The notes beneath the pieces are model-generated. The model worked only from the letters and a program-made list of their open reading frames with translations. It made no database searches and was not told the DNA's origin. DNA of 64,000 nt from Schizophyllum amplum (Eukaryota > Basidiomycota > Agaricomycetes > Agaricales > Schizophyllaceae): the NCBI GenBank assembly GCA_007026445.1, contig VDMD01000027.1, forward strand, positions 248,001 through 312,000. Direction: 5' to 3'. The translations under genes were made by a program, and so were the position numbers. Below, piece after piece: positions 45,734-56,901 of this stretch. Every line of letters begins with the position of its first letter. Positions within the stretch are counted from its first letter, which is position 1.

Positions 45734-46642
45734 ATGCAGTTCATCGCCGTCTCCACCGTCCTCGCAGCCCTCACGCTGTCCGCCATCGCTGCACCCGCGC
45801 CGCCCGTCGCCGCCTTCGGCAACAGCAACTCCGCCTTCGGCCACAGCAACGGCAAGAACGCCAAGAACAACGGTCAGAACGGCCACATCGATCACAAAGG
45901 CAACGGTTACGGCCACCTCCTCCATGGCGACGACGCGCCTGCTAGTCCCTCCGCCACGGTCACCTTCGAATCGACGTCCACCAACATTTTCGAGCCATCG
46001 GCCACGGACAGCTTTGTTGCCTCAGCGACCTCGGACGTTTTCGAGACATCCAGCGTCGACGAGCTGTCGGCTATGGAGAGCGTCATCGCGTCGGTGACTT
46101 CGGATATCTTCGAGACAGCCAGCGCTGAGGAGCCATCGCCTACGGACAGTTTCGTTGCGTCGGCGACGTCGGACGTCTTCGAGTCATCCAGCACCGACGA
46201 GCCGTCGGTTACGGACTCCATCGACGAGCCGTCGGCTACGGACGTTGTCGATGTGCCATCGCCCACGGACATCTTCGAGACATCCAGCATCGACGAGCCG
46301 TCTGCTACGGACATTGTCGATGCGCCAGCGACCACGGACATAGTTGAGACATCCAGCATCGAGGGGCCGTCGGCTACGGACAGCGTTGAAGCGTCAGCGA
46401 TCACGGATGTTTTCGAGACATCCAGCGTCGAGGAGCCCTCTGCTACGGACACCCCCGATGCCTCAGCGACTACGGACATCTTCGAGTCAGCCAGCGTGGA
46501 CGATTCGCTCACTGATGTACCATCCAGCACGGTCGAAGATGAGACGTTGACGGAGAGTTCGGCCCCGACTGCTACCGACCCTGCGTTGATTGAGGTCACC
46601 GCGAGTGCTAGCGTTGAGGAGGGTCCCGTCCGTCGCAACTGA
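45734..46642 (+). CDS. Secreted Ser/Thr-rich repeat protein
   Basis: Signal peptide MQFIAVSTVLAALTLSAIAA, then an Asn/His/Gly-rich segment (AFGNSNSAFGHSNG), then about 14-16 imperfect repeats of ~14-16 residues built on the pattern S-V-D-E-P-S-A-T-D-S-F-V-A-S-A-T. No C-terminal hydrophobic GPI signal (ends ASVEEGPVRRN). 302 residues in one exon. Likely an extracellular or wall-associated, O-glycosylated acidic protein; no enzyme domain. Confidence 0.7.
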   Translation: MQFIAVSTVLAALTLSAIAAPAPPVAAFGNSNSAFGHSNGKNAKNNGQNGHIDHKGNGYGHLLHGDDAPASPSATVTFESTSTNIFEPSATDSFVASATSDVFETSSVDELSAMESVIASVTSDIFETASAEEPSPTDSFVASATSDVFESSSTDEPSVTDSIDEPSATDVVDVPSPTDIFETSSIDEPSATDIVDAPATTDIVETSSIEGPSATDSVEASAITDVFETSSVEEPSATDTPDASATTDIFESASVDDSLTDVPSSTVEDETLTESSAPTATDPALIEVTASASVEEGPVRRN

Positions 46643-47527
46643 CGGCATTCTCCCCGGGTGTTTAGCTTCATCCCGGAATCTGGCGCCGTCCCATCTTCCT
46701 CAGTCACCTCATCGAACATGTAGTCATATCCACTTTTCCATAGTTACTTACGGCCCTTTACCTCAAACGACCCATCCTACATTCAGACTCCCTCAACTTA
46801 TTCCTGTATCATAGTGATTGAACTTATTTACACAGTACAAATACGAATGGTGTGGACTTCTTACGTTCATCGGACAATAAAACTGGGAACTTTAAAAATT
46901 CAACAAAATATCCTATGACTACGTTTAGCAAGACAAAAATTGGCTTTATATGAGTATAATCGCGAGCGATCTCGAAGCAGCCGCCGCCCTGCGCGGCTCA
47001 GCTCAGGCCGCCACCGGTGAACTGCTACAGCTTGGCTACAGCTGAAGGGCGAGGATCTTTTGCAAGCGGATGCCCTCGCCACTCTCGAGCAATTCAAGCC
47101 GTACGTACATGAGCCCTTTCTTCGCGAACTGCGACCCATGTTTTATCTATAGGACGCAGACTCTTGCTGGCGATCCTGAGGGCTCCGAGCCCATTTGGCG
47201 GGGGCGTCAACACGACCAAATACGACGGCCGCGTGTGCCCACCCCCATGTTCAACGTCCCCGACGGTCACCTATCGAAGCGTGCAAGAGTGGACTCAAAG
47301 GTGGACTACGGCGTCAGACTGGTCGGAACGATTATCCAGACCAGCCGCGTGCCCATGCCCGTAGCCGTAGCTATTGCATGTTTGTGTCAAGACCGAACTC
47401 ATTTGTCTAATTCTATGTCTATGGTATCTAAAGTCGGGAAGAAGGCGACGAAGAAAGATAAGCATCGGAAGACATACTACCGCAACAGAAGACGGAGTTG
47501 TACAAGGAAAGCAGAACGGACAACGTG
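46643..47527. other. Region with unassigned open frame
   Basis: A plus frame over 47070-47681 partly overlaps the 3' end of the minus-strand DUF1275 gene; a possible intron lies at 47101-47151. No recognisable protein. Confidence 0.3.
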
Positions 47528-48591
47528 TTATAATTTTCCTGGTACAAAGAACCAGCCCAAGGTGATGAGAACCCGAATGCCTGTACCGATGCCTAACGTT
47601 CCAGCTGCCCCTATCTTGGCCAGCAGCGCTCTGCTGATGAACCCGCCGAGGAAGAGAGAGCCCGCACCGATAAGTCGGTGATCTCGCGTCTTGACCCGCT
47701 CGCGGAAGCGGAAGAGCCTAGGATCCGCCATGAGCTCGACCCATATGGTCGTGAGCACGACTGCAAGATCATAGTCAGACGGGAACCCATGAAAAAAGGA
47801 CAGCATCACGCACTCGTCGTCCCGAACTGCGTGTTGAGCCGCTTGCCCATGATGCCCTGCACGCCGAGGCTGGCGCTCATGAAGCACAGCGCGACGAACG
47901 TCTCCGCGTTCGTCCACGCGGGGTCGCCGCGGCTGCTCGCGATCGGGTCACCATCCTGGCCGGAGCGCCAGATGGCGAGCGCGGCGGCCATGGTCATGAG
48001 CGCGGTGAGGAAGGAGCCGCCGACGAGCCACGAGCGGCGGCGCGCGCCGATGTGGTCGCCCAGCCGGCCGATGAAGGCGCCGACATTGAAGGCGAGGAGG
48101 GAGGCGAGCGCCTGCTGGTCAGGCTTGTGGAAGGTGCGCGGCTGCTGGGCGGGCTCCCAGAGGCGGGCGAGGGCGACGGCGAGCTGAATGAAGTTGCCGG
48201 TTTGGAAGCCGCACCAGACGAAGACGGCGGAGAAGGAGATGGCATCGCTGGGGGAAGGGGGGAATGAGTGATACGGGTTGGGCGGGATTGGATTGGTGGT
48301 GCGGATGCAGTGAAAAACAGGGGGTTCCAGGATGTGGGAAAGCGTGATCGGCGGGGGAGGGGGTGCGGGGGATGTGAGGCGTGGTGATTGAAGGGAGAGT
48401 GCTGATGTGAAGGGGTGCTAGAGGGACGAGACTCACATGAAACCCGTCATGAAGCAGAACGCGGCCAGGATGCCTGTGCACTCTGCAGGATCTACCTCGC
48501 CGTTGAGAAGGGTGACGAGCGACCCTGGGGACCGCTTAGGGACCCCTCCCCCCTCCGTATCGACGATGCTTTGCTTGTCACCGCCGTTCAT
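47528..48591 (-). CDS. DUF1275 / YoaK-family membrane protein
   Basis: Exons 48437-48591, 47814-48247 and 47528-47760 join without any frame problem to 273 residues. The sequence includes CTGILAAFCFMTGFI, GNFIQLAVALAR, LLAFNVGAFIGRLGD, LVGGSFLTALMTMAAALA, ETFVALCFMSASLGVQG and a second half with FLGGFISRALLAKIG. This is the six-helix pattern of the DUF1275 family found in bacteria and fungi. The transported substrate is unknown. The first intron (189 bases) is unusually long for this window. Confidence 0.85.
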
Positions 48592-49030
48592 GGTCGCCTG
48601 GTCGAAGTTCAAGGATTACTCGTCTGAGGATGATCGCGCGTCGTCTGAATATGATGCGCTGGCGGTAGACGTTGTGTGAGCTGGCGCTGGCTGACAATGA
48701 GAGCGTCTATGATTGACGGTCTAATCCAAGGCCTATCTTCGCGCCATAAGCCAAGCTGATGACTGCAAGATGAGAGGAGCGCGCCAAATCACGCGGGCGG
48801 TATTGGTTTTGGACTCGACGGCATTATCGGACCGGCACTAGCCTTGCTTTCGCGACTGCTGTGTCTTACTATTAGCCACATCCTATGCATCTAGTCGTCT
48901 AGTCATTAGAGTAAGCAATGCACACGTCGACGCGTGCATCCTTGCATAGTCGTGCGAGCCCACTTCGTCGAATGTTCTTCATGCCGGTGAGTGGCACTAG
49001 TGACCATAGCGCATCGCTATACATTCGTGG
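48592..49030. other. Intergenic region, no gene recognised
   Basis: Divergent region between the DUF1275 gene and F-box paralogue 2. No clear motif. Confidence 0.35.
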
Positions 49031-50763
49031 ATGACTTTGTCTACAGTGAACAACGGCGACAGCGTCGCGACACCGGGCGAATTTGGCATCCTGGAAGGAC
49101 CGGTAGTACCACGCCAGTGCTCGAGGGCGGTTCGCCTCCAATCACGAAGTCCTTTTCCAGGTTTTGGGGCTCGTTTGGAACAAGGGTGGTGCACGAACTC
49201 TATACCGGCTATTGGGTACGACAACTCGCTTCTTCAACCATGTGTCCTTGACTTCCCTGTGGCGACATTAACATCGCCTGCCTTCTCAGAGTTGTTGATC
49301 GGGTTCGATCTCCAATCATTAGACAGACGGGAGAACCGCCGCGGTGGTTCTCATAAGAATGGGTCTCTTCCGGTACGTCTGCTCTGCTTTTCTGATTTTT
49401 ATTGCGCTCACTTGGCCGTCTAGCAACTGTATCTTACATCTCCGTCAAATTCGTTCTCAGATGGCGAATGGGCTACTATTCAAACCTATGCGCGTCGCGT
49501 CCAGTGTCTCAAAAGGACGAGCGCATCTACCTGCAAAGTGGCTCGGGCATCACAATCCCATGCTCAGGCCGGACCCTTTTATGCCCTCGGCGGCGACCTC
49601 TTGCACGCGATCGGCGAACACGGTGTCCTTCTGCCCAACTTTTCGCTCCATCGAACTAGGGGAGCGCACGTCCGTCTTGCTTCCCCATCCGAGGCTCGCC
49701 TGCGCATGGCGAGTAGGAGACGTGGATGCATCTTAGTGCTGTGGTGGGCGAGCCCTGCACCTCATTCTGCGAGACCCTCGTCATGCTGAGCTGGCAAGGC
49801 GACGTCGCGCGCGACAGGCTCGGGGACCTCTGCCGCCTTACAGCCCTTCAGAGCGTCACTGTCGAATATGAACATTGGCGTCGTAGTCCTCCGCGGCTCT
49901 CTTCTTGGCGGAGCTTCGATTACTAGTCGAGCCAGACCAGCAGGATGGCTTTGACGCCCTGCGCCGTCTGGCTCTCATCCACACCCTCGTCATCGCACCG
50001 CATGGCGCAGAGGTCATTCGCGCCCCATCCAACCGTCCCTCTCACTCCGCCAAAACAGCTATAGCTGCCGATACTCTTGGGACGGCGGCCTTCTCGCACT
50101 CTTCCTGGCGACGCGTCACTGCTACGACCCGAAGCATTGACAACCATCGTCTTCGACGCCTTTGCCATCAACGATGGCGGAACAAGCCTCAAGTACCATG
50201 TCCCCACGGCAATCACCCTCCTCGTCGACGTCCTCGCCTTCCCCGACATCGAGCTGGGGTCGCTGCGTCTCGCGTGCCCGTCCTATTGCTTGCACAGGCT
50301 GGCGCCGCTTGCCATGAGATGCCCTAATTTGCAGTATCTGACCGTCAATCTCGTCATCGGTTGGGGATCAGGCATATCGGCCACCATCCCGCCTGCGCTC
50401 GAGATCCCCGTCGCGCACCGGATGTTCCAGGAAGTTGTTTTCCACGCCGGAGGAGTGGAGAGATACTTGACCGACGAGCTGGTGCAGGACCTTCCTGCGT
50501 TCATTCTAAGCGTGTTCCCGCGCTTGAAGGAATTCGTCGGATATGATTGGGACAACAGCCTCAACAGCCTCAAGCCCATTCGCGGCAAGGCCGGGTGGAT
50601 AGCCGTACAGGATGCGATAGGCGAAATTTGTGAGCATGTCGTATGGCTTTGGCAGGGTGGGACTGATATCACGAGCAGGAACCGGCAGCGGCTGAGACCT
50701 ATTACCCTCGCATTCAGAGGCTTTTTAACAAGTGTGGAGCCAAAGCGGAGGGTTTCCGGGTGA
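49031..50763 (+). pseudogene. F-box/LRR-type protein, paralogue 2, frame-broken in N-terminal part
   Basis: Matches paralogue 1 at 37043-38716: EVLFQVLGLVWNKGG, TRFFNHVSLTSLW, LSWQGDVARDRLGDLC, then a continuous open frame 50077-50763 with LHRLAPLAMRCPNLQYL, IPVAHRMFQEVVFHAGG and LVQDLPAFILSVFPRLK. The N-terminal two thirds need several frame changes. It faces away from paralogue 1, so the two genes are head to head with 10 kb between them. Confidence 0.58.
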
Positions 50764-51133
50764 TTCGCATGTTTGTCCCCAATGTTCGCTGACGGAATGG
50801 TGATACACCAATCTAGCACCAATCACAACGCGTCCGACTTCAAAGGATTTCATATTGTGGCACGACCATGCCGCAGGTTGGCAGTTCTTGTCAAGTCTCG
50901 TAGATGAAGGGCCTGTATTTACGCGTTCGTTGGTCGCATCAGTGAATGCTGAGGCAGCGCGCTGATGGGTCGCGCTGCTACTATAACAATAATGATAATT
51001 TAAGATTACATGTACTACAAACCCTGTACGAGCTATACTAAGAAGACAGCAACAAAAGCGGTGATTGATAGAGAAAACCAGGCCAAAAGCCCCCCAGAGG
51101 ACACGGGTGTACGCAGAGGACAAGACACAAATC
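50764..51133. other. Intergenic region, no gene recognised
   Basis: AT-richer 3' flanks of the two converging genes. Nothing else seen. Confidence 0.4.
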
Positions 51134-52385
51134 TCAAAAATCAAATAAATCCGCGCCGGGGTACTGACCCTGGATGACAGTCTCGAAAGCCCATTGGAAA
51201 GGCGTTCCGTACGTGATATCACACGAGTCTGCCTGACCTTTCAAGCCTTCGGTAACGAGCGCAACGGCCTTGCCGTTGGCGTCGACAATTAGGGCACCCG
51301 CGTCGCCTCCGCGCGAGAAGGGGCATCGATCGCCGCGGTGGGGCAATACACCGCATGCCCAAGACGTCGTAAACTCCTCGTCGGACAAGTACGTTCGAAC
51401 CGTGACTTGGTACTCGTCAGGCGGCCCATGCGCGTGCCGGTCGTCTGGCCGTTCATGAGAACGTATCGGCAAGCGTTGGGGTAGGGGTCGTTTTCACTGA
51501 AGTCTTGAAGCTGCCTGAGCGACAGGAAGCCGCTGAGCCTGAGTAAGCCATCGAAAGGCCAGTCGAAACCCGCTTTCATCCTGATGATGATATCGGAGTC
51601 GGGTTTTTGCGTATCTGACGAGGCGTTGAGTACGGAGGAGGGAAGAAAGGCGACCATAGGCTTACTAAGCAGCGTGACTCCATTCTCCTCGAACCCCTGG
51701 AACCGGTTCTTGTCAAGCTTGACCACACAAAGGTCCCGTGTGTAGGGAAGGTTAACGGCGATTTCCGGTGCCCAATCGAGGGCGCCAATAACACGGTCCT
51801 CGAGGCGGTTAAAGTCGTTCATGGCCTGCTCGAGTGCGATGCCGTGGCGTTGAAGTCGCCGTTCGTAGTCAGCCAGGATCCGCTCCAGGAACACATCTTT
51901 CTGAGGGCTGGCCTGCTCGAGAAGGACGCGGCGCATTGTCTCAACTGAGAAGTGCAGGTTGGACACCTCGCGCATGATCGCATAGATGAATGCATCATAG
52001 CGCTCTTGACCCATGAAAAGGACCTGACGCTTCGGCGCATCGCAGAGTGCGGTGTAAATAACGGTCTCGTCGGCACCGAGGAGCATGTGCCGGGAGGCGA
52101 TGGCGTACCAATTGCCACGCCACGCGAAAAGGGGCCCTAGGGTGCTCTGCAGGTGCGGGGTGTCGTAGCCTGCCGTGGGAATGCCAAGCGCCATGGTCAG
52201 GGGGTTGTAGAAGTGGGAGAATTCGTCCAGAAACGATGGCCAGTCGGGTGCTTGCGCAGCGGCTGAGTGCTCGCGCTGCAAGTGCTGTCCTTCGACCGGA
52301 TGAAGGTCGACGGGGAAAGCCCTGCATCGCTCTTGATCGCCTTGACGACATCGAGGCAGAGCTGGAGCGTTTCTGGGGAACACAC
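51134..52385 (-). CDS. C-terminal part of trypsin-like-fold Agaricomycete protein
   Basis: Segments read SPETLQLCLDVVKAIKSDAG, then an open frame to 51430 with DWPSFLDEFSHFYNPLTMALGI, AWRGNWYAIASRHMLLG and WAPEIAVNLPYTRDLCVVKLD, then in the next frame YQVTVRTYLSDEEFTTSW, CPFSRGGDAGALIVD and CDITYGTPFQWAFETV. The end has the shape of a chymotrypsin-fold C-terminal half, with G-D-A-G where proteases have G-D-S-G, so the nucleophile Ser is replaced by Ala. In related proteins I know of, a module like 52860-53403 precedes this part. Frame slips lie near 51423-51427 and ~52290. The start is unclear; an acceptor precedes 52385. Confidence 0.65.
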
Positions 52386-52512
52386 TACGAGTGAAAGATC
52401 TAGGTTAGTACCAAGATGGTCAGGAGAATTGAGCGACTCGCTTTTGCCTGTTTGTTAAAAGGAAAGGTAGGCGTCAAGACGGTCGAACTTCTTTCAATTG
52501 GAGACCTAACAA

Positions 52513-52518
52513 TGTCAC
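52513..52518 (+). promoter_or_regulatory. CACGTG in divergent intergenic region
   Basis: TGTCACGTGATATGTCAC lies between the two head-to-head parts (52385 and 52860), where it could serve both directions. Confidence 0.3.
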
Positions 52519-52859
52519 GTGATATGTCACGGCCAGCCTTTCGAACTTGCCAATTTGCCATCCGCCTGTCTCGGTCTGTCTCAAACACGATGAGCGTTTG
52601 GTTTGGTTTTTCGCACCCTACTGTTCAATCTTCCAAGTCAAATAAGTCTCACATCGTCTATATATGAAGTTCAAAGAAAAACACCTTGACCCTCGGCGAA
52701 CATCCTGACTCGGAGGCTACCTGTAACCTCCGGACCCTCAGATAGCGTTTCCTCCGCGAAAGGACAAGCAAGTCCTTCTTTTTCTTTTGGCTAGCTGCCG
52801 TCTTATCAACCTATGTTCTTGCTTATCCCTAGCCAGTCTTCCAGCGCGATACCGCAAAG

Positions 52860-53403
52860 ATGACTGAGAATGAAGCCTCAGTGTGAGCGTTCACGTCTAC
52901 CGAGCTGTCGATCAAATAACCAAAGTGATACCCTTTCCAGCCATCCTCAGGCCCAAGATAATTGCGCATACTCGGAAAGACAGAGACACTATTGGTACTA
53001 CGGTGTCTCTGCGAATCCGCCCATATTGGTCTATACCACATCTACTGAGCCCTTCGTTCCCGACGCCCAACCATCCAGGTACCCCGAGCCTGTCTACGAT
53101 CATACCATCGTCAAGCAGTGGCAGAAGGTCGTACTAGAGGCTGAGAAGCTTCTCGATGACCAACGCCTCCTCTGGACCTCCATCGACCTCGTACGCTTCC
53201 ACACGCGCGCTAACAAAGAGTCAAATCACGTTGATTCGGTCGGTCCGCCCACATTCTGGATCGGTGTGCTGCCCGGCCGGGTCTCAGGCGCTGCAGCGGC
53301 TGCGGCGGCTGTGGGCATCCGCCGGATCCTCGTCGCCCACGCGGTGGAAGGTGTCGACATCGAGTTCCGTGAGCCGAAGCAGACGACACCGGGAGTGGCG
53401 TAG
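52860..53403 (+). CDS. N-terminal-type module of the same protein family
   Basis: Exons 52860-52882 and 52941-53403 give 161 residues: MTENEASVHPQAQ, then HYWYYGVSANPPILVYTT, LLDDQRLLWTSIDLVRFHT, PPTFWIGVLPGRVSG and a final GVDIEFREPKQ. In Agaricomycete proteins I know of this module (G-V-S-x-x-P-P, L-W-T-S-I-D, W-I-G-V, V-E-F-R-E) forms the N-terminus of a ~700-residue protein ending in the trypsin-like part seen at 51134-52385. Here it ends in a stop and its partner lies on the opposite strand. Frames and splice sites are intact. Confidence 0.65.
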
Positions 53404-53768
53404 GACATCATCCATCGCGTCGCCGATCCGCTCATCACCGCGCTCGGCATCTGCATGTATAGTAACTATTGTATAGCAGCGTTACTATTCGTATCAGACT
53501 TGGAAATCGATGATTTCTTCTGTGTCTCGCTGCACATCATGGTCGACTTAGATCTAGAGAGCAAGGTCAATATGTGGCACACACCGAACATCGACCCGCA
53601 TATACATGAGCATACTTATGTTGTCACGCTTCGCGGTACACCTTATGAACAAATACACTGCTCCTGATCTGAGTCCATTTGACGAAGCAAGAAAATAGCT
53701 ATGCCACGAAAGTGCTCGTTAGGAAATCATGAGTATGTCAGACATTCCCTTCAAGTTCCCCCGACCCG
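53404..53768. other. Intergenic region, no gene recognised
   Basis: Contains a minor plus-strand open frame (53455-53667) without coding bias. Confidence 0.4.
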
Positions 53769-56006
53769 TCAAGCCGCACCCTTAATCAAGTCCGCCGCCC
53801 GCTCCGCGATACCCGTCACCGTAGCCTGAAGATGCGCGGAAACCTGCAGAGGCATCACGGACGCGTCGACGACCCGCAAGTTGGCCGTCCCATATACCCG
53901 TAGCTCGCAATCGACGACGCCGCCTTTGTCGCGGGGGAGCATGCTCGCCGTGCCAAGCGGGTGGAACTCCGATGTCAGATGTGTCCGAGAGTATTCGCGA
54001 ATGTCCTCGTCCTCAGCGGGCGCGAGACGCTCCACGACGAGGTCAGGGTATGCCCGCTCGAAGCTGAAGCATGAAACCTGGAATGAGCTGCAAGTAACGG
54101 TAGAAGCGGAGGACGTACCGATAGCCAAAGCCTTCTCCACGCCCGCCACCTGGATGTCGAAGTCGAGGTCGACGCCGAGGTAGTTGGCGCGGATGATGGG
54201 GTAGGTGGCAGGATCGCTGCTGTTGATATGGATGGAGCCTGTGAATATGTGAGTAATGTCATAAAGCCAGCCAGGAAAAATCGCGTCTGCCTCGGCTAAG
54301 CGGATGTTGGCTAGCAATTGTCAGCGCCAAGTACGCCTTCCCCGCCTCCGGTTTTAGGCCCGTCGCCGCGCTCAGCGAGTCGGCGAGGATAAACTCAACA
54401 ACCCCGACTTTCTCGTCGCTAAGAAGCTCCAGCTGCACACGCATGAGGTCTGCATACACAGACGCGTTCTGCGACGCCACATACGCAGCCGCTGCAGCGG
54501 AGAAATTTGCCGCGCCTTCCTCGCCGACGAGTTGGACGAGGTTGGCGTAGCCGATACCGTTGGATCCGACACTGTACATGCTGGGCTGGCCGCTGTGCCA
54601 CAGGGCGAGTTGTTCGGCGGCCAGGGTGACGTTGGTCTGTAAGGCGCCAAAAGTGATGGTATCGTTCTGGATCTCGTAACCGATGGTGACGAGGGCTGCG
54701 GCGCGTGAGACAGGCAGGATCCAGCAAGCGCAAGATAACTCACTGTGGTCTTGGAGATTCTCGCCAACGCTAGGCAAATCGATGAGCTGCTCGATGCCAG
54801 CCCTATTGAAGGTCAGCGAACGATACTCGTGATGGAAAGGAAAAACTGACGCGGCTAAAATATCCTCTCCGCCAATGCCGGACAGCTCCAGTAGTTGTGG
54901 CGTGCTGTGTGTCGCGTTTGTCAGGTTCACGCAAACCTTGAATAGCCAATGACTCACTTCACGGCTCCAGCGGAAAGGATGACCTCCTTGGTAACAGTTG
55001 CGTTGTAGACCTCGCCCTGGCTGTAGTAGGTCACGCTCTCCGCAACGAGCGCATCCCCGCCGGAGGAGGAGCCAGCCTGAAAATTGACACGGCTGACCAG
55101 CGCGCCGGTGAGGAGTACCAGGTTCTCGCGCGCCTCGTTCGGGTAGTAGTAAGCAGGGGCAGAGTAGTCGCGCGTCATATTGTCCAGCCGAGAGTTGGTC
55201 GGGGTGAGATTGCCGCCAACGACGGCGCCGCCATTCGGGCGCTGATTTGGTGGGAGGCCTACAGCGGAAAGCGCGGAGATCCAGAAATTCGCGATGGGTA
55301 TAGAGTAGCCACCGAAGGAGACGTGTATGGGCCCGTCCGTGCCATAGTCCGATACGTCTGGCTGGATATCGAGCGCCTCTTGTTGCTCAAGGGAAGCCGT
55401 GGTGAAGTTGGAGCCCTTCTTCACGGATGCCGAGATGTTGTCCCAATTCCAACCCGGGTTACCGACGCGCTCGAACGCGTCAAAATCGGGCGCAGAGGGG
55501 AGGTCCCATACGAGATAGTTGAGTGCGGAGGACCCTGATAACGTGAGACTGAATACAACGCCATGTGCGAACAGATCGGAGCGCACCTCCCACTACCTTC
55601 CCGCGCGGCCAGCCGATGCTCAGAACATCGTCCTGCGCCTCACTGGTGTAGTTCCAGTCGTACTGGGAGCCTACTCCTGCGCCAATCTGGTATCTTTAAG
55701 CGTGCAACCGCGACATGGTCTCGCACCGACTCACCATACCAGGGACGTCAATGATATCCACATTCTTGCTGTCTCACCGGCTCGATGACACCTACTCTGA
55801 CCGATGGGTCTCACTTAGACGGACTGCGAGCTGCGACGAGGTTAGAATTGACCGAGGCGTTTGAATGAACGACATACCGGAAGTCCTGCAGTGCCGGCAC
55901 CGATGACGATGTAGTCGAAAGACGAGCTGGCGAAAGCCGCGCCGTCGGATATTGTGACCGCAGAAGCAGAAGCGAGCAAGGAGAAGACGATGATGTTGAA
56001 CCGCAT
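53769..56006 (-). CDS. GMC oxidoreductase, aryl-alcohol-oxidase-like (G1), one damaged exon
   Basis: FAD-dependent secreted oxidase of the type that makes H2O2 for lignin-degrading peroxidases. Signal peptide MRFNIIVFSLLASASAV, FAD-binding YIVIGAGTAGLP, then [38 protein letters not shown], the GMC signature region ending [32 protein letters not shown], and the active-site pair FHPLGTASML and SAHLQATVTG. About ten introns. Compared with G2, the second exon (~55750-55835) lacks three single bases at GG, GG and AA runs, breaking the frame. One donor near 54314 reads GCAGAC rather than GT. Either a recent pseudogene or a good gene with sequence errors. Confidence 0.85.
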
Positions 56007-56062
56007 CCTGTAGTATGGGGCCTGGTGAGGACGTGATGAACAAGCTCGCCATAGCTCGACGC

Positions 56063-56073
56063 TTCTTATATGT
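56063..56073 (-). promoter_or_regulatory. TATA box of G1
   Basis: CACATATAAGAAGC on the minus strand about 65 bases upstream of the ATG. The following GTCGAGCT is shared with the promoter of G4 at 63884. Confidence 0.6.
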
Positions 56074-56074
56074 G

Positions 56075-56901
56075 ATCGCCGCACACAATCCTGTGCAAGA
56101 TGACAGAAGCTTCTCATCGCATAAGAGCTGCCGTAGTGGGTAGTGGGGGCGCCGCGGCGGATGATGCCATAGAGCGGCTTGAAGGCCAGCGCAGTCATCA
56201 CGAGGCCTCACAATGCTGTTGAGCGGGACCTGATGTGTGCTGCGCGATAGGCGACCTTGGGTGAAGATTCGATGCACATGATGCACGACGAACATGACGG
56301 TCCGCGAGAATCGAAGTTCACCTCAGCCAAATATTTTCCTGAACCCAATCACGTGCTAATATTCTGCTCGGAATTATCTCCCGGGTTCCTCGAATGGACG
56401 TCGACATCCATTGTAATGTCAATAATACCATACGAGACCATACGGCGAGCACTGTCTGAGCAGTGCCGATGAGTTTCAAGATCAGCTTGGCAGAGACCAC
56501 TTCATGTCAAATGCACAGAATTCCGACAGACAAACGTGCGATGACTCCGAGGGTTTGCTGCGTATGTCTGCGCCTCAGACGACAGTAGTAGCAGTGAAGG
56601 AACGGCTGGCCGTGTCGGAGAAGCACTTACGACGGTATCGAGGACAGCGGAGCGAGACTCGGAGAACGGACAGGGCAAGCTTGCACCGCGCTCGATCAAT
56701 GATGGATGACACCAATTCCAGTCAAAGATAAAATTGATATGATGTACATGCGAGACACACGAGAGTCAAAAGGAAGGTGGACGCGGAGGAACAGCACCGG
56801 ATTTCAACCAAATGGACGCAGCAGCGACTGCATGTGCCCCCCTAGAGCTCAGAATGATACGGTGAGACGACTTGCGGGTCGAAATTTCTTCCGTGAAGCT
56901 G
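56075..56901. other. Region between G1 and G2
   Basis: 5' flank of G1 and 3' flank of G2. Short frames only, no repeat identified. Confidence 0.4.

Noticed and set aside
47070..47681. 203-codon plus-strand frame overlapping the DUF1275 gene
   Set aside because: Overlaps well-supported minus-strand coding sequence and shows no family resemblance; possible shadow frame.
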